A stretch of 64,000 nucleotides of DNA from Rhynchosporium graminicola (GCA_900074885.1 FJUW01000034.1:2021-66020); one strand, 5' to 3'; positions 25,601-39,555 are shown, counted from the stretch's first letter. Program-made: numbers and translations. The notes: generated from the sequence alone by a model not told the origin.

Positions 25601-26856
25601 GTTATAAGCGTTAATAAGAGGAGTTTAGATTTCTTTTATATTATTTTATTAATTCTAAAAAGTAATATAACTTAACGAATTTCCTTAGGACTTTATTCTA
25701 AAATAACCGGACTTATTTAGCGCGATAAGCACTTAGAACTAAAGCGGGAGGGACCCTACTAGTACTATAGTAGTTAGCGATAGAAAATAAATAGACTATA
25801 GGAAGCTTATATCTAACTCTACTAAGCGATAATATTAGTAACTAAATTAGTAACTTTAATAGTAATAGAGCTAAAATAAGTAGTTAGTAATAAAAAATAA
25901 GTAGAGTCCGAGGATAAGTATAAGGAGAGAAGACTAGCGGCTTAGAGAGGCTTTAAGGCCTTCTAGGCCTTAAGGACCTTATTAAGATCATAGTAGGCGT
26001 TAGTACTAAATAAGCGATTAGCGATAGAAAATAATTAGAGTCTAATAACTTACGTAATATCTCTATTAGCAGAGTAGGTCTAGATAATATAAGTAATATA
26101 CGCTATTTAAGGACTAAGTAATTAGTAACGTTTTTTAAGTAGAGCTTAAGGTAAATATATAAGTTTTTATAGTTCTTACGCTTACGAGAATAAGTTATAT
26201 AAGCGCAGGAGTAAGTAAATTATATAAGTCAGCGGATATCAGGCGAAAATAAGCGAGATCCGACTTATATTCTAGTTAATATAATCGACCCTAGAGAGAG
26301 TATAAGTAGTATAGTAGATAATAAAAGCTATCTGACTCCGATTAGTAATAAGCGGGGTATAGTACTTTTAGAGCAGAGATAGAGAATAGCGAAAAGAAAA
26401 GAGTAATCGATACTAAATAATCTTATTAACTTACGGTTTATAATAGTTAATTAAGAAGAAGGGAATTAGTCTATAAAGTAATAGAAAGAGGTATATATAG
26501 CTAAGGCAGGGGTATTTACTAATTTAATTAATAATAAGAAGGAGAGCGATAATAAAGAAACGAGAAGATATAATAAGCTTTACTATTATCGTAAGCCGGA
26601 AATAAATAAAGAGGTTACGTAAATAAATAACTAGAGACTTTATACGACTTTACTAGTATTATTAATTATTCTTTTACTATTAGTTTACTATTATACTTTA
26701 TTAGTCTACTATTATTATTAACTTCTAAGCGAAATCGGCACGAAGCGAGAAAAAGAATCGCAGATATAATAAGCTCTAACTATATATAATAAGGCGGGAT
26801 GCAGGTCTTTAGAGGCGAACTCTAATATAAGATAAGTAGAGGGAGGAGAGGAGTAA

Positions 26857-27024
26857 TATAAGGGGCGAGCCTTAGGATTAAGTACTAGCGATACTTATAC
26901 TTACTAAGCTTAGCGGCACTCGTATATTTTCCTTCGGAGCTAGATTAGAACCTGACTCTCTCTTATATCGAACTTCTTGAATACTACACTTGACTATCTG
27001 CGTACACGTTGCTCACCCGTGATA
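26857..27024 (+). repeat. 3' LTR of element C'
   Basis: It begins TATAAGGGGCGAGCC and ends GCTCACCCGTGATA. It keeps the segment ATCGAACTT (26967-26975) that is complementary to the primer-binding segment of this family. Confidence 0.9.
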
Positions 27025-28472
27025 ATAGCTTTCTTTATAAATTCCCGTATAATACTATTTAACTCTTTCGTTTATTTTAATACTATTTATACTATTAACC
27101 TAGACTTTACCGAATCTACTATTAGAAGATCTAAATCCTATATCGCGTTAGTATTATATTAGTATTTAAGGGTTTAAGATCGTAACTTATTACTTTAATA
27201 AACTCTAACTCCTTAAATACTTTCTCTATAGAACGCCTTAAAGCCTAAGTCTCTGCTAATTATATAGTAGTAATCTCTAATATAATAGTAGGAGTAATAG
27301 ATTTCGCGAGATAACAGATCTAATTAATAGCCTTATAAGTAGCTATAATACTATTCTGATTTAGCTCCGCGTCTTTAGCTTCGCTGCTAAGAAGTAAACC
27401 GGATAAAATAATATACTTTATATTAATATAATCAGGTAATTATAACGCGTTAGTATATATAACTGCGTTTAGGTTTAAATAACTTATATACTTATAACTA
27501 CTCTTTAACGCCGAATAATACTTATAAAGCTTAGAGTTAAGCTTATTAAATAAATATAGAAGTTCTAGAATAAGAGTATTATTATACTTTATCTTAAGGA
27601 AAGCGCGAATATATCATAAGTAATATATATGATATGCTGCTAAAAGAGTACCGGCGGGAACTAGTAAGAGCACTATAGGAGTTAGCGTTATAGATCTATA
27701 GAACCCTTATATCTTACCTGAAGACTATTCTTAATACTAAAGTAAAGAACTTACTTTTAATAAGAGAAGAGTTAATTAGATCGATTAATATATAAGATTA
27801 TAGTAGACTACTATAATAGTTAGTAATAATACTTACTCTAGGAACTATATCGTAGTTTAGAGAGAGTAAACTAATAAGTTAAAGTAGTTATTATAATTAA
27901 AAAGGAAAAGCTTTAATATTAATAAACCCCTTCCTTTATATACTTTACGCTTTACTTAAACTCGACTCCCGCTATAAATAGATAAAGTAAATATAGCTTA
28001 CCGCCTGATTTAGAAGCTACGACTAATATAGTATTATTATAGCGATATAACTAGTTAGAACCTGATAAAGAATTTACTACTACTAAAGAGCGGCTAGTAT
28101 CTATTATGCGAATATTAACGAAAATAGTTATAATAAAGACTAATTTCTAGTATAAAGTATAACTTTCCGAGCTTAGGGTTAAGCTCTTCTTAGGGGAGGG
28201 GTAATATAATAATAGCTTACCTAAAGGTTATATAAGAAGAAGGATAGATACTAGGGCTTAAGTTCATAGGTATCCCGGCAGAACTAGTATCCGACTCGGT
28301 ATAGTATTAGACTAATACCGGTATATATATATAAGGTGCCTTATACTCTATCTCTCTTCTTCTTCCTTCCTTATCTTTTTATTTCCTTCGTAGTAGACTA
28401 TATAAGACTGCTCTTAGCCTCCCTACTTGTTTATTCTTGCTTATATACCGCCTCGAGTCTTATATCGTTATA
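27025..28472 (+). mobile_element. Element B, right piece with its 3' LTR
   Basis: This piece continues B's antisense coding-like region (to about 27,690) and then the 3' non-coding part. The polypurine tract TTAGGGGAGGGG (about 28,191-28,202) precedes the 3' LTR, 28205-28472 (268 bp, ending TCGTTATA). The next five bases, CTATA (28473-28477), are the expected TSD in the copia element. The left copy lies outside the window. Confidence 0.88.
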
Positions 28473-29156
28473 CTATATATATATCGCTAATCTTACCTCT
28501 ACCTCTAGAGTAGAAGGGAAGACTCCTTTTAAGTACTTCTAGAACGATATTAAGCTAGGGATAAACTATACTCCTTCTATTAAGTATCTCCGTGTATTAG
28601 GATATCTTGTCTTTATACTAATTAATAAGGAGAAGAGAGTCCAGAGCTATAAGGTAGCTCCTAGAGCTGAAAAGGGTATTCTAGTGGGATTTAAAAGTTA
28701 TAATATCTATAGATACCTAGTTAATAGAAAGGTAGTTCGTACCTCTTATCTATAGTTTAATAAAGACGGTTTAGTTATAGAACCTCATGAAGAAGACGCT
28801 ATAATAGTACCTTAAACTAGAGGTGATTCTATTGATAATTTGAGCTAAAATCAGGACGCTGAAGTTACTAGTACTACTTCTGATATAGGTATTATAAGCT
28901 AAGACGAGGATTCCGAAGTCGAAATCGATAGTACAGAAGATACCGAGTCTATAGTTACGGACGAAGTTCTAGTACTAGAGGTCGATATTCCGGAGCAAAT
29001 TACTATATAAAAGAAGTGTAGTAAGCCTCCTGGATCTAAGAACTATATGCCGGAGTACGTCCCTAGGGCTATACGCTCTAGCTATAATAATCCGACTCTA
29101 AATTCGACGCCTAAAGTAACCCCGGAACTAAATAATAGCTACTCTTATGCAATTTC
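28473..29156 (+). pseudogene. Copia element H, piece 1: integrase C-terminal region and linker to RT
   Basis: A single frame with few stops reads SPFKYF, YLRVLGYLVFILI, KRVQSYKVAPRAEKGILVGF and RKVVRTSYL. This is the conserved C-terminal part of Ty1/copia integrase. An acidic linker leads towards RT. The piece ends in the TSD ATTTC (29152-29156) of element F. It carries noticeably fewer RIP-type stops than the gypsy copies inserted around it. Confidence 0.88.
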
Positions 29157-29424
29157 TGTAACGACATAAGACTTAAGGCGGTATATAAGTAAGAATAAAC
29201 GAGTAGGGAGGCTAAGAGCGATCTTATATAGTCTACTACGAAGAAAACAAAAAGATAAGGAAGGAAGAAGAAGAGAGATAGAGTATAAAGCACCTTATAT
29301 ATATATGCTAGTACTAGTCTGATATTATACCGGGTCAGATACTAGTTCTACCGGGATACCTATGAACTTAGGCCTTATTATCTATCTTTCTTCTTATATA
29401 ATATTTAGGTAAGCTATTATTATA
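29157..29424 (-). repeat. 3' LTR of element F
   Basis: It starts TGTAACGACATAAG and ends AAGCTATTATTATA on the plus strand; 268 bp. Confidence 0.9.
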
Positions 29425-29949
29425 TTACCTCCTCCCTAAGAAGAGCTTAACACTAAGCTCGGAAGGTTATAGTTTATACTAAAATTAGTCTTTATTATAA
29501 CTATTTTCGTCGATATTCGCGTAATAAGCGCTAGCTGCTCTTTAGTAGTAGTAAATTCTTTATTAGGTTCTAACTAGTTATATCGCTATAATAGTACTAT
29601 ATTAGTTATGGCTTCTAAATCGGGTAGTAAGTAGTATTTACTTTATCTATTTATAATAGGAGTCGAGTTTAAGTAGGGCGTAAGGTATATAAAGGAAGGG
29701 GTTTATTAATATTAGAGCTTTTCCTTTTTAACTATAATAACTACTTTAACTTATAAGTTTATTCTCCTTAGACTATAATATAGCTCCTAGAGTAAGTATT
29801 ATTACTAACTACTATAGTAGTCTATTATAATCTTATATATTAATCGACTTAATTAACTCTTCTCTTAATATAAGTAAGTTTCTTATTTTAGTTTTAGGGA
29901 TAATTCTTAAGTGCGATATAAGGGTTTTATAGATCTATAACGCTAACTC

Positions 29950-30880
29950 CTATAGTACTTTTACTAGTTCCTGCTAGTGCTCTTTTAGCGGCGTATTATA
30001 TATATTACTTACGGTATATTCGCGCTTTCCTTAAGATAAAGTATAATAATACTTCTATTTTAGAACTCTTATACTTATTTAATAAGCTTAACTCTAAGCT
30101 TTATAAGTATTATTTAGCGTTAAAGAGTAGTTATAAGTATATAAGTTACTTAAACCTAAATATAGTTATATATACTAACGTGTTATAGTTATCTAACTAT
30201 ATTAATATAGAGTATATTATTTTATCTAGTTTACTTCCTAGTAGTAAAGCTAAGGATATAAAGCTGAATCGGGGCGATATTATAGCTACTTATAAGGCGA
30301 TTAATCAGATCTATTATCTTACGAAATCTACTACTCTTATTATTATATTAGAGATTACTACTATATAATTAGTAGAGACTTAAGCTTTAAGGCGTTCTAT
30401 AGAGAAAGTATTTAAGAAGTTAGAGTTTATTAAGGTAATAAGTTAAGATCTTAAATCCTTAGATACTAGTATAATACTAATATAATATAGGATCTAGATC
30501 TTTTAATAGTAGATTCAGCGAAATCTAAGTTAATAGTATAAATAGTATTAAAATAGATAAAGGAGTTAAATAGTATTATACGGGAATTTATAAAGAAAGC
30601 TATATTTAAAGCTATAATATCTAATACTAAAGGAAAGAGGAATTTGCTTTCTAGTTCAGAGATAGTATCAGATCTAGATACTCTCGGACTTTCTCTAAAG
30701 AAGAAACCTTATAGGATTAGCTATTATACTCGGTCTACTACTAAGGCTATATTAGTAGATTTAAGTAAGGAGTTAGATATAATAGTTCTAGTTCTAGATA
30801 TTCCAGATTTACTAGAAGTTCTAAAGAACTTAAAAGAGAAAGCTAAAGAAATAAAAGTAATAGAAGAAGTAGAGTTTTAG
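29950..30880 (+). pseudogene. Antisense coding-like region of element F
   Basis: This is the best-preserved copy of the extra coding-like region. The distal frame is open for 78 codons (30644-30880), with SLKKKPYRISYYTRSTT, then VDLSKELD, and a charged end EVEF. The proximal frame from about 29,956 is open apart from stops explicable by RIP. It lies opposite to gag-pol, between the chromodomain and the 3' LTR, as in A, B and G. Its function is unknown; no domain was recognised. Confidence 0.5.
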
Positions 30881-30929
30881 ATATAGCGTTATTATAAGGC
30901 GTAATTAGGGAATTATCCTTAGTAATAAA

Positions 30930-33900
30930 TTTTAATACTAGTAATTATAATAGCTTATTATCTTCTAAGTAACTATAGTTATCTATTCTATCTTCTTAAG
31001 CTTTAATTTATTAATCTAGTTTATATAGAAGTCTAAGTTTACTTAGGTTAGTAATATAGAAGTCTCTAAGCTTATATAGAGTACTTATTAAATCGGAAGT
31101 ATTATACTAAGTTAAGTTCGGGTTATAGCTTAGTTAACTAACCTAATACTTTAGATTACTTCTTAGGAGCTATATAGCGAGTATATCTTATAACTCTTAC
31201 TCTTCTTAAGTAGCGATAACTTCTAGGGGTAAGTTTTAAAACTCCTAGCTTAGTAATAAGTTATCCGGGTCCTTGAAAAGTAATTCGAAGGCGAATATAT
31301 TATATATAAAGGATCCCGGGAGTAAATCTAGCTTATAAGAGTATCTAATCTTAGCTAGGACTTAGTATAGTCTTACTTAGAGGCTAGATAGCTTCTTATT
31401 TAGCTAGTAATTCTTAAGGTTCCTTATAGAGAGAAATATCTTATCTCTAACTTCCTAGTTAATACTATACCGTTTCGGGTTAGTTATAGTGCTTATCTTC
31501 TGCTAAGTAGCTAGTATATTAGCTTTTATAACCTCGATAGCGGATTTAGTATATTTAGCTAAGGATTTAGTATTAGTATAATTAAGCTTCTCTTATAGTA
31601 TTAATACTATAAGTTACTTCTAATCTTAGCTATTCTATAGTAGTATACTATATTTAAGGGTATATAGCGCTATACTAATAGAATTATAAGGCAGAGTTAC
31701 TTAAGCGCGGTCTATTATTAGTAATAGTTCGCTCTAGTTACTCTAATAGTAATTAACGAAAGGTCTAAAGTATTAGTTAATATACTAGTTTATAATCTCT
31801 ATTTATCTATTAGTTTACTAGTAGAAGGAAGTATAGAGCTTAACTTTAACTCTAATTATATAATAAAACTCTTACTAGAAGGATAAAACTAGCTAAGCTC
31901 TTTAGTTAGATATAATTAACTTAAGAGTATATCTGAAATAATATATCTATTAGATAAATAATATCGCTATCTTATAGGTATTAATATTATAGTAGTATAG
32001 TATTAATATAGAGTCTTTCTTTAGGCAGTCGATAAATACTAATATCTTATTAAATCCTTAGTTATTAAGCGGGAAGTCCATAAAATCTATAGCTAAGTGC
32101 TATATAAAGTAGCTAGGTACTAGTAATAAGTAGAAGAATCTTTATTATTTCGTCTATTTCGAATAAGAGTACTAGTAGGAGCGGTAATTATAAGTATACT
32201 ATTTTATATCCGATATAAGTCCTTTCTAGTAGTAATAGGTAGAAATTATTTCGGCGGTCTTATAAGCGTTTAGATAAGCGGAGGAAACTTAATTATAGAT
32301 TTCGCTAATTAAATAGGTATATAGTAGAGTATAGCGTTATATATATAGATAATTATTATAAAGTAGTAAACTATTATTAATAGTATAGCTATCTCCTAAT
32401 ATATTTTATTCCTTAGAGAACGATTCTTAGTTAAATTAGTATAGTTTCTCGATTAAATTAAAGGAGTTATATGCGAGTTCTAATAGCGTATTAGTCCCTA
32501 GCGATATTAGATATATATAACTGATTTAATCGATATAATACTTAGCTAGTTCTACGTTAATCTTAAGGTTTAAGCGATCTAGAGGTAGTAAAACCCGAGA
32601 TCTACTATCTTATTTCTATTATTCCTATATCCTTATATCTTATTCCTTATAGCTAAGGATATTAGCTTTAGTATTATTTTTACTAAGTATATATATAATT
32701 TAAAAGTTAAATTCGGAAAGGAATTCTATTTATCTAGCTTACTTACTAGTTAGGACCTTAGTAGTTATAAAGTATTCTAAGGATCGATAGTCTATATATA
32801 TACTAGTATAATATCGTAAAGATATAAGTTCCGGTTTCTATTTCCGGAAAGACTTAATAATAATATATAGCTTCTTATTATAGATCTTCTAGTTTAGTTC
32901 ATATCTATTAAGAATATAGGAGTAGAATCTAATTAGATACTACTAGTTATCTTTATATAATTAGAAGATAACTCTAGCTATTATACTATTAGAGGTATTA
33001 GTTTCTAGTTTAGTCTATAATTCAGGGTGGAAATAATATAGTTTCTATACTAATAGTAGCTATTAATATAAATCGTTAAAGGAATTCTTATAATCGTTAG
33101 TGAAATTCTATAGTACTATAGGCCGAGTAAGTACTAAGAGAGGTTTAGCGATAAGGCCGAAATTCCGAATAAATTAATAATAGAACTTATAGAATCTTAG
33201 GAAGGATTTTATAGCTATTACTATTTCGGGGTACTTCTAGTTTACTAATAGTATTACCTTCTCGGGATCTAGCTTAATTCTATTAGTAATAACGATATAT
33301 CTAAGGTATTTAGTCTAAGTAATATAAAATTCGCTTTTCTTAATATCTACTTAGAGTCTAGTATCTATTAAGTATTATAGTACTAATTTAATATATTCCT
33401 TATATTCCTAGAGTATTTCCGAATATATAAGAATATTATCTAAATAAGCTATATAGAAATTATCTAAGTAGTCTAGTAATATATTATTTATATATCGCTA
33501 GTATATATTAGGTCTATTATAGAGCTTAAAAGATAGTACTTTATATTTATAGGATCCGAAGCGGGTTCGGAAAGTAATATACTCCTCGGATTCAGGGTCT
33601 ATATAAATATAATTAAATATTACTTAGATATCTAGTTTAGTAAAGATTACTACTTTAGATATATAAGTTAAGAGCTTATTAATCTTAAGTATTAGGTAAG
33701 AATCCTTTCGAGTAATCGTATTAAGCTTATAATAGTTAATATAGAAGTATAATCCTTTATCGGTCTTCTTAACGAATAGTATAAGTAATATAAAAGGACT
33801 TTAGCTAGATTTAATAAATCCCTTATCTAGGTTCTCTATAAGGTACTCCTTAGTTACTTATAGTTTATCTATAGATTACTAATATAAGAGAGAATATATA

Positions 33901-36210
33901 TTAAGTAATAGTTCTTCTAGAATAATTTTATAATCGTATAAGTAATATAGCAAAAGAATATTAGAATCCCGCTTAGAAAAAGCTTCCTTAAGAGTATAGT
34001 ACTATTCCGGTAGCTTTTTAGCTATAAGTTATTCGGTATCAGGATCCTTAGGAGAATCGCTATTTAGATAGTCTTATAAGAAGTAGTCTATCTTATAAAT
34101 ACTAGTAAAGAATAATTCGGAGCTTTTATATTTTATATTAAAATAAAAAGCTATAGTACTAATTTAGTAAATCAGAACCGGTTTCTAGATCCTTAGAGGT
34201 TAAGAGGAGTACTTATAGTAAGGTTTTAGCGTAAGTACCTTTCTTAATAAATTCGAAGCGGGAAAGAATTCGGATTCCTTAGTAATAAGCAGAAATAAGT
34301 TAAATAATAAGGATAATATATTAATATACTATTTCGCTATTATTTAGTATAATCGCTATTAGTCTAGCTAGTTTATAGCTAAGTCTCGCGCGTTAGTATC
34401 GATTTAGTAAGATTAATTAATATTAAGTTTATAAGGCAATAGAGTTATAATTATCTCCTTATTATATCGGAAAGTAGCTAGATAGCGTTCCGGCTATAGA
34501 AGCTTATAGTAGAGCGTATCTAGCTTAACTTGAAATTATTATATTTATTTAATACTAATAATTATATTTTATTATCCTAAATCGAGAAGAATAAAAAAAT
34601 AGTTATAAATACGCTTACTATTAATAGAAAAGTATAAATATATAAAATAAGTAATATAAGTTCTAATAGACTATTAGAACTTATATATTAGAATAGAATA
34701 GAGTAGTAGCTCGATTTTAATACTAAGGGCCCCTGATAGTCGTCCGGTAAGAGTATAATTAATAAATAGATAACTATTCGCTCTAGTATCGATTAAGCTA
34801 CTTATAGAGACTCCTAGCTTATTTATACTAACTATAGTTAGGTATATGAATTACTTATCTCTTATTAAAGAGTTAAAGTCTAGATTAAAGAGATTATACT
34901 TACGTAGACCTAAGAAGGAGTTTTTACTTAAGCTTTATCGTTTCCCTTTAGTATCGATCCAGATTCGGAGGGTATATCTTCTACTACTTCCTTAGTTACT
35001 TAATCCTCTTCTGGAAATTCGTCGATTAATTAGACTTTAGGCGGGTTAGGGTAGTCTAGCTTAATATAACTAAGCTATTTATAATTATAATACTTAGGAG
35101 GTTCTCCGGTCGAGGTAGTAGGGCGTTTTAGCGCAGAGGGAGTACTAGACCGTACTAGGGTAGAGGTACGTACGTATAGTACGAGAGTAGTTTATTAAGG
35201 GGCTAAGCTTAAGGACCGGTAAGGAGTAGAATTAGTAGAAGTTATAGTAGTAATAGTAAGCTTATAGTACTATACCGGAGTAGTAGCTTTCTTAGGATAG
35301 ATACGTTCTAAGTTATAGCGATATTTAGTATTAAAAGAAAGTAAGGATCTAACTATAGAAGCGTAATCCTTATTTTATATTAGTTTAATAATAAGAGTTA
35401 AAGCGCGTAAGAATAGTATAATCTTATCTTATATATAGAAGAACTACTCTTTCTTTTTAACTTTACTTTAGATAATAGCGCTTTGAAATCGACTACGAAA
35501 CTCAGTGAAAGTCTCGCGTATATAGCTAATTTATTATATTTCTAAGTAAAAGAAAGCGTTATAGTAATTATCTTCTTCTAAACTAGTAAGGAAGTTCTCT
35601 TTTAGTAAGGAGATTATTTTATCGCTAGTCTTAAACTTATTAGCGAGGTACTAAAGCATAAGATACTCCTTAGCTAATCTAGTAATTAGTCTCTATACGA
35701 GAACGCGCTAGGAGAAGTCCGTAGGATAATAGTTAGTATTTATAGCTAGCTAGTCTCGTATCGATATTCTTTATTAGAAGAAAGTAAGGTTCGACTTATT
35801 ATCTAAGGGCAGGATCTTCTTAGTAAGATAAGACTTCTTAGGGCGTGACTCTACTAATTCAGCGCCGGGAGAGAGAGATAGTTTATTAGGAATAATATCC
35901 TCTCTTTTAGTATTACGTATCGGAATAGAGTTTATTAGCTTATTAAACTCCGCTATACGCAGAGATTATAGTATTAGTTCTAATAAGAGAGTTAAAAATA
36001 AGCGAGAGACTCTTATAAGGAACTTATCTTATATAGAGATTAGTTTATCTATAGTATTTTCTAGAGAGTTATTCTTCTCCTCTTAGTTTACTAATTATTA
36101 TAAGAGGGAATAAATCAGGTTCGAGTTACTTATAGTAGTAAGAGTACTTAGGGATTATACTCCTAGTGAATTTCGCTTTTATTTTCCTTTCTCTTTTAGT
36201 TAGTACTTCC
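30930..36210 (-). pseudogene. Degenerate gag-pol of element F
   Basis: Collinear with the gag-pol of A in reverse orientation: gag knuckle near 35,080-35,100, RT from about 33,830 leftward with the Y-L-D box near 33,440-33,460, integrase and chromodomain to about 31,100. It is riddled with TAA/TAG. Limits are approximate and come from alignment by eye to A. Confidence 0.78.
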
Positions 36211-36664
36211 TTAATAAGATATTAATATTCTCTAGAGCAGGAGACGTTTAGGGTAAGAAAAGGTATAATAGATTAAGTTTAGAAGTAAAGCAGGAAGGAT
36301 CGCGTTAAGTTCCTCTAGAACTAGAGGAGTCTCTAGTTTATTAGTTAGGAGCTATTCCGGTAGCTTAAAAAGAAGTATATTAGGGCTATTTCAGTAGCGA
36401 TACGTAGAAGTTAAAGTTCCGAGGTATTTATTATACTTTCTTTAAAATCTATTTATAATTCCTTTATATTAAGGGGGTTATTAAAAGAGCGTTAGTAAAG
36501 ACTTCCTCTATTATACTATTTATAATAAGCTGAATTAAACCCTGATTTATAATTATCCGAGAGATCTCTAGTATCTCGGCTATATATAAGTAGTTATCGA
36601 ATAACTAACTTAGTAGTAAGATATTATAGTAAGCTATCTCCGGCTATCTTATCTTTTTATATAA

Positions 36665-36932
36665 TATAATAATATAAGACTTAAGGTAGTATATAAGTAA
36701 GAATAAATAAGTAGGGAAGCTAAGAGCGATCTTATATAATCTACTATAAAGAAAACAAAAAGATAAGGAAGGAAGAAGAAGAGAGATAGGGTATAAAGCA
36801 CCTTATATATATATACTAGTACTAGTCTGATACTATACTAGGTCGGATACTAGTTCTGCCGGGATACCTATGAACTTAGGCCCTGTTATCTATCCTTCTT
36901 CTCATATGATATTCAGGTGAGCTATCGTCATA
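36665..36932 (-). repeat. 5' LTR of element F
   Basis: It starts TATAATAATATAAG and ends ATCGTCATA; 268 bp. The primer-binding segment (36651-36662, ATCTTTTTATAT on the plus strand) again lies two bases inside the element. Confidence 0.9.
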
Positions 36933-37852
36933 ATTTCACTACTTGAAGAAGTATAAGAGAGTACTAGTTAGTATCGACTCGCCTTTCATATAGCTTAAGA
37001 AGAGTCTCTATTCTTAGATAATCCGACTACTTTAGATCAGGCTATAAAGAGAGCTAATTAGCTAGAATAGAAGAAGGCGATTATTAAGGAGTACTAATCT
37101 CTTAAGGAGAAGTCGACTTAGAAGACTATAAGTCGCTCTGATATGCTAAAAGGGTATAGAGTACTAGGTTCTCGTCTAGTTTTTAAGACTAAGAGAGATA
37201 TAGATAGTAAAATCGATAAATATAAGGTTAGATTTATAGTCTAAGGTTATACGTAACGATTTAGTTACGATTACGATTAGACGTATACCGGAGTCTATAA
37301 ATCTTCTACTTAGAAGATAGGCTTAGTAGTTATAGCGGAGTATAACTTAGAAGTCGAATAGTTTAATATAGTAATAGTATTCTTATATAATAAAGCTAAT
37401 ACCCTGATATATATCAAATTGCCGCTATTTTATAGATAATATAGGCGTAGACTCATAGACGATAAATATATGCTCTTACTAAAGGCTCTATATAGTCTGA
37501 AGCAGTCTCTACGTCTCTAGTAAGAGATACTACGTAAGTAGTTCGGTATTATTAACTTTATACCTTTATAAACTAATAATTGTATATATATTAACTGAGA
37601 AACTAGAATAATTATTTTTACTTATATCGATAATTTTCTAGTTATCTCAAAGGCTAGAATAGCTCTTAAAGAGCTTAAGAAGAAGATTCTTACTATATTC
37701 GATATTCTACTAGCTAGACTAGCTAAATACTTCCTTAGCGTCAGAATTATACGTAATAGAGAGAAGAAGACGATTTCTCTTTACTAAGATACGTATATCG
37801 ATAAGATATTAGATCGATTTAGAATAACTAATTATAAGAGCGCCGATACGCC
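36933..37852 (+). pseudogene. Copia element H, piece 2: reverse transcriptase
   Basis: After the TSD ATTTC, one frame reads KYKVRFIV-x-GYT, then TYTGVYKSST, LYIKLPPLF-like and LLKALYSLKQS. The catalytic box is T-Y-I-D-N-F-L-V (Y-V-D-D in active elements), near 37,620-37,645, followed by KYFLSVRI and KKTISLY. These are the conserved blocks of Ty1/copia RT. Stops are few and RIP-type. The piece ends at the TSD ACGCC (37848-37852) of element D. Confidence 0.9.
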
Positions 37853-37972
37853 TATAAGGGGCGAGCCCTAGGATTAAGTACCGGCGATACTTATGCTTAC
37901 TAAGCCTAGCGGCACCCGCATGTTTTCCTTTAGAGCTAAGCTAGAACCTAACTCTCTCTAGTATCGAACTTC

Positions 37973-38031
37973 TTAAATACTATACTTAATTATCTATATA
38001 TATATTACTTACTTATAATATTAAGTTCGAT
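37973..38031 (+). other. Self-complementary LTR/primer-binding pair in element D
   Basis: ATCGAACTT inside the 5' LTR (37973-37981) is the exact reverse complement of AAGTTCGAT (38023-38031), which starts two bases after the LTR end. The same geometry is present in the two other LTR families of the window. The match is shorter here (9 bases). Confidence 0.6.
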
Positions 38032-38649
38032 TAAATAACTAGCTCTTATAGCTTTTATATTAGTATCTGAATAATTATAGTTAAAGAATAAAGTCTTTAA
38101 TAAATTATTAATAATAAGATAATAAAAGTATAAGAGTAATAGAAGCCGAATTAATACTAATAATACTTAGAGAAAAGCTTTAGGAATACGAGAAAAGATA
38201 AACATTCGATAGATTCTATTATTCTTAAGTTAAAGTATACTTAATTTATCTCTTAAACTTATAAGATAAGAATAGAAAAGTAACTAAAAAAATTTTATAA
38301 GAGTAGAAAAGTAAAAAGTAACTTAAGGTATAAATTACTCTCGAATAGATAAGGAAAGTAATAATAATTAGTTAGTTATTACTTATAAATAAGTAGATAA
38401 TAAAAGCTATTTAATAGCTTAAGTAGAATATATATCTAAAAGATATAAGGTGCGACTATCGCTAGCTAGTAGCTACTTAAGAATATATAAATAATAAGAA
38501 CCTTTTAATAATCTCTAAGATAAAGAAAAGAGATTTATTTTATTTTAAATAAGAAAGTAATAACTATTTAATAATAGCTATTATAATAATATTAGAAGAT
38601 AATAATATAAGTAAGCTATAATAAAGAATTACTCTAGAGGTAATTACGT

Positions 38650-39555
38650 ATATACTAGTCTCCGGACTCTAAAGAAGTACTCTAGTAAGCTAGAGATAGA
38701 AAATAGAAGATACTTAAAATAGATAATATAAAAAGGAGTTATAATAAAAGATTACTCTAAGAGTAGATAGCTATATAGGCGCTAGCTTTTAGAAGCTTAA
38801 GGAAAAGCTCCGCGATATTAGAAGTAGAAGAAAGTTTATCTTACTTTAAATAGGAAAGTAATAGCTATATAATAGTAACTACTATAAAGACGCTAGAAGA
38901 CGATAATATAAAGGAGGCCTTAACGAAAGACTACTCTGAGGGTAGATAGCTATATAAGCGCTAGCCTCTAGAAGCTTAAGAAAGAGCTCCGCGATATTAG
39001 AAGCGAAAGAAAGTTTATCTTATCTTAAATAAGAAAGTAATAGCTATATAATAATAGCTACTATAAAAACGTCGGAAGATAATAATATAAAAGGGGCCTT
39101 AATAAAAGATTACTCCGGGGGTAAATAGCTATATAAGCGCTAGCCTTCGGAAGCTTAAGGAAGGGCTCCGCGATATTAGAAGTAGAAGAAGGTTTATTCT
39201 ATCTTAAATAGAGAAATAGTAGCTATATAATAGTAACTATTATAAAGATACCGGAAGATAATAATATAAAGGAAGCTATAATAAAAGACTACTCCGGGGG
39301 TAGATAGCTATATAAGCGCTAGCCTCCGGAAGCTTAAGAAAGAGCTCCGCGATATTAGAAGCAGAAGGATATTTATCTTATCTTAAATAAGAAAGTAATA
39401 GCTATATAATAATAGTTATTATAAAGATATTAGAAAATAATAATATAAAAGAGGCCTTAATAAAAGACTATCCCGGGAGTAAATAGCTATATAAGCGCTA
39501 GCCTCCGGAAGCTTAAGGAAAAGCTCTGCGATATTAGAAGTAAAAAGAAACGCTA
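38650..39555 (+). repeat. Tandem ~179-bp repeats in D (five units)
   Basis: The motif CGCGATATTAGAAG and its variants recur at about 38,812, 38,991, 39,171, 39,350 and 39,528, with a spacing of about 179. Diverged units lie on both sides. Each unit holds GCTAGCCTCCGGAAGCTTAAG and a CTACTC-CGGGGGTAG-like hairpin. This is the reverse complement of the arrays in E and J. Confidence 0.9.

Larger units (their letters stand above)
20291..27024 (+). mobile_element. Element C': full-length Ty3/gypsy chromovirus with 168-bp LTRs, 6,734 bp
   Basis: LTRs lie at 20291-20458 and 26857-27024, with a TSD ATAGC at 20286-20290 and 27025-27029. A polypurine tract (AGAGGGAGGAGAGGAG, about 26,838-26,853) precedes the 3' LTR. 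Element A supplies the empty site. Between chromodomain and polypurine tract lies about 1.3 kb without recognisable coding sequence that is shared with D and E. It is the only copy of this LTR family in the window with pol, so its kind is the likely driver of D, E and J. Confidence 0.95.
29157..36932 (-). mobile_element. Element F: full-length RIP-degraded chromovirus of the 268-bp family, 7,776 bp
   Basis: In minus orientation, the 3' LTR is 29157-29424 and the 5' LTR 36665-36932. The TSD is ATTTC (29152-29156 and 36933-36937). The polypurine tract appears as its complement TTACCTCCTCCC at 29425-29436. Gag-pol is collinear with A: RT start near 33,815-33,835, chromodomain near 31,100-31,200. 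Excision with one TSD copy joins the copia frame as S-Y-A-I-S-L-L-E-E-V. Confidence 0.95.

Noticed and set aside
18258..29293. Similar 60-68-codon hydrophobic frames in three LTR copies (18258-18452, 28336-28542, 29111-29293)
   Set aside because: They are the same LTR segment in three copies. The frame follows pyrimidine-rich LTR sequence just below the TATA run, crosses the LTR end into unrelated DNA, and overlaps the proposed transcript start. It recurs because the repeat recurs, not because of coding constraint.
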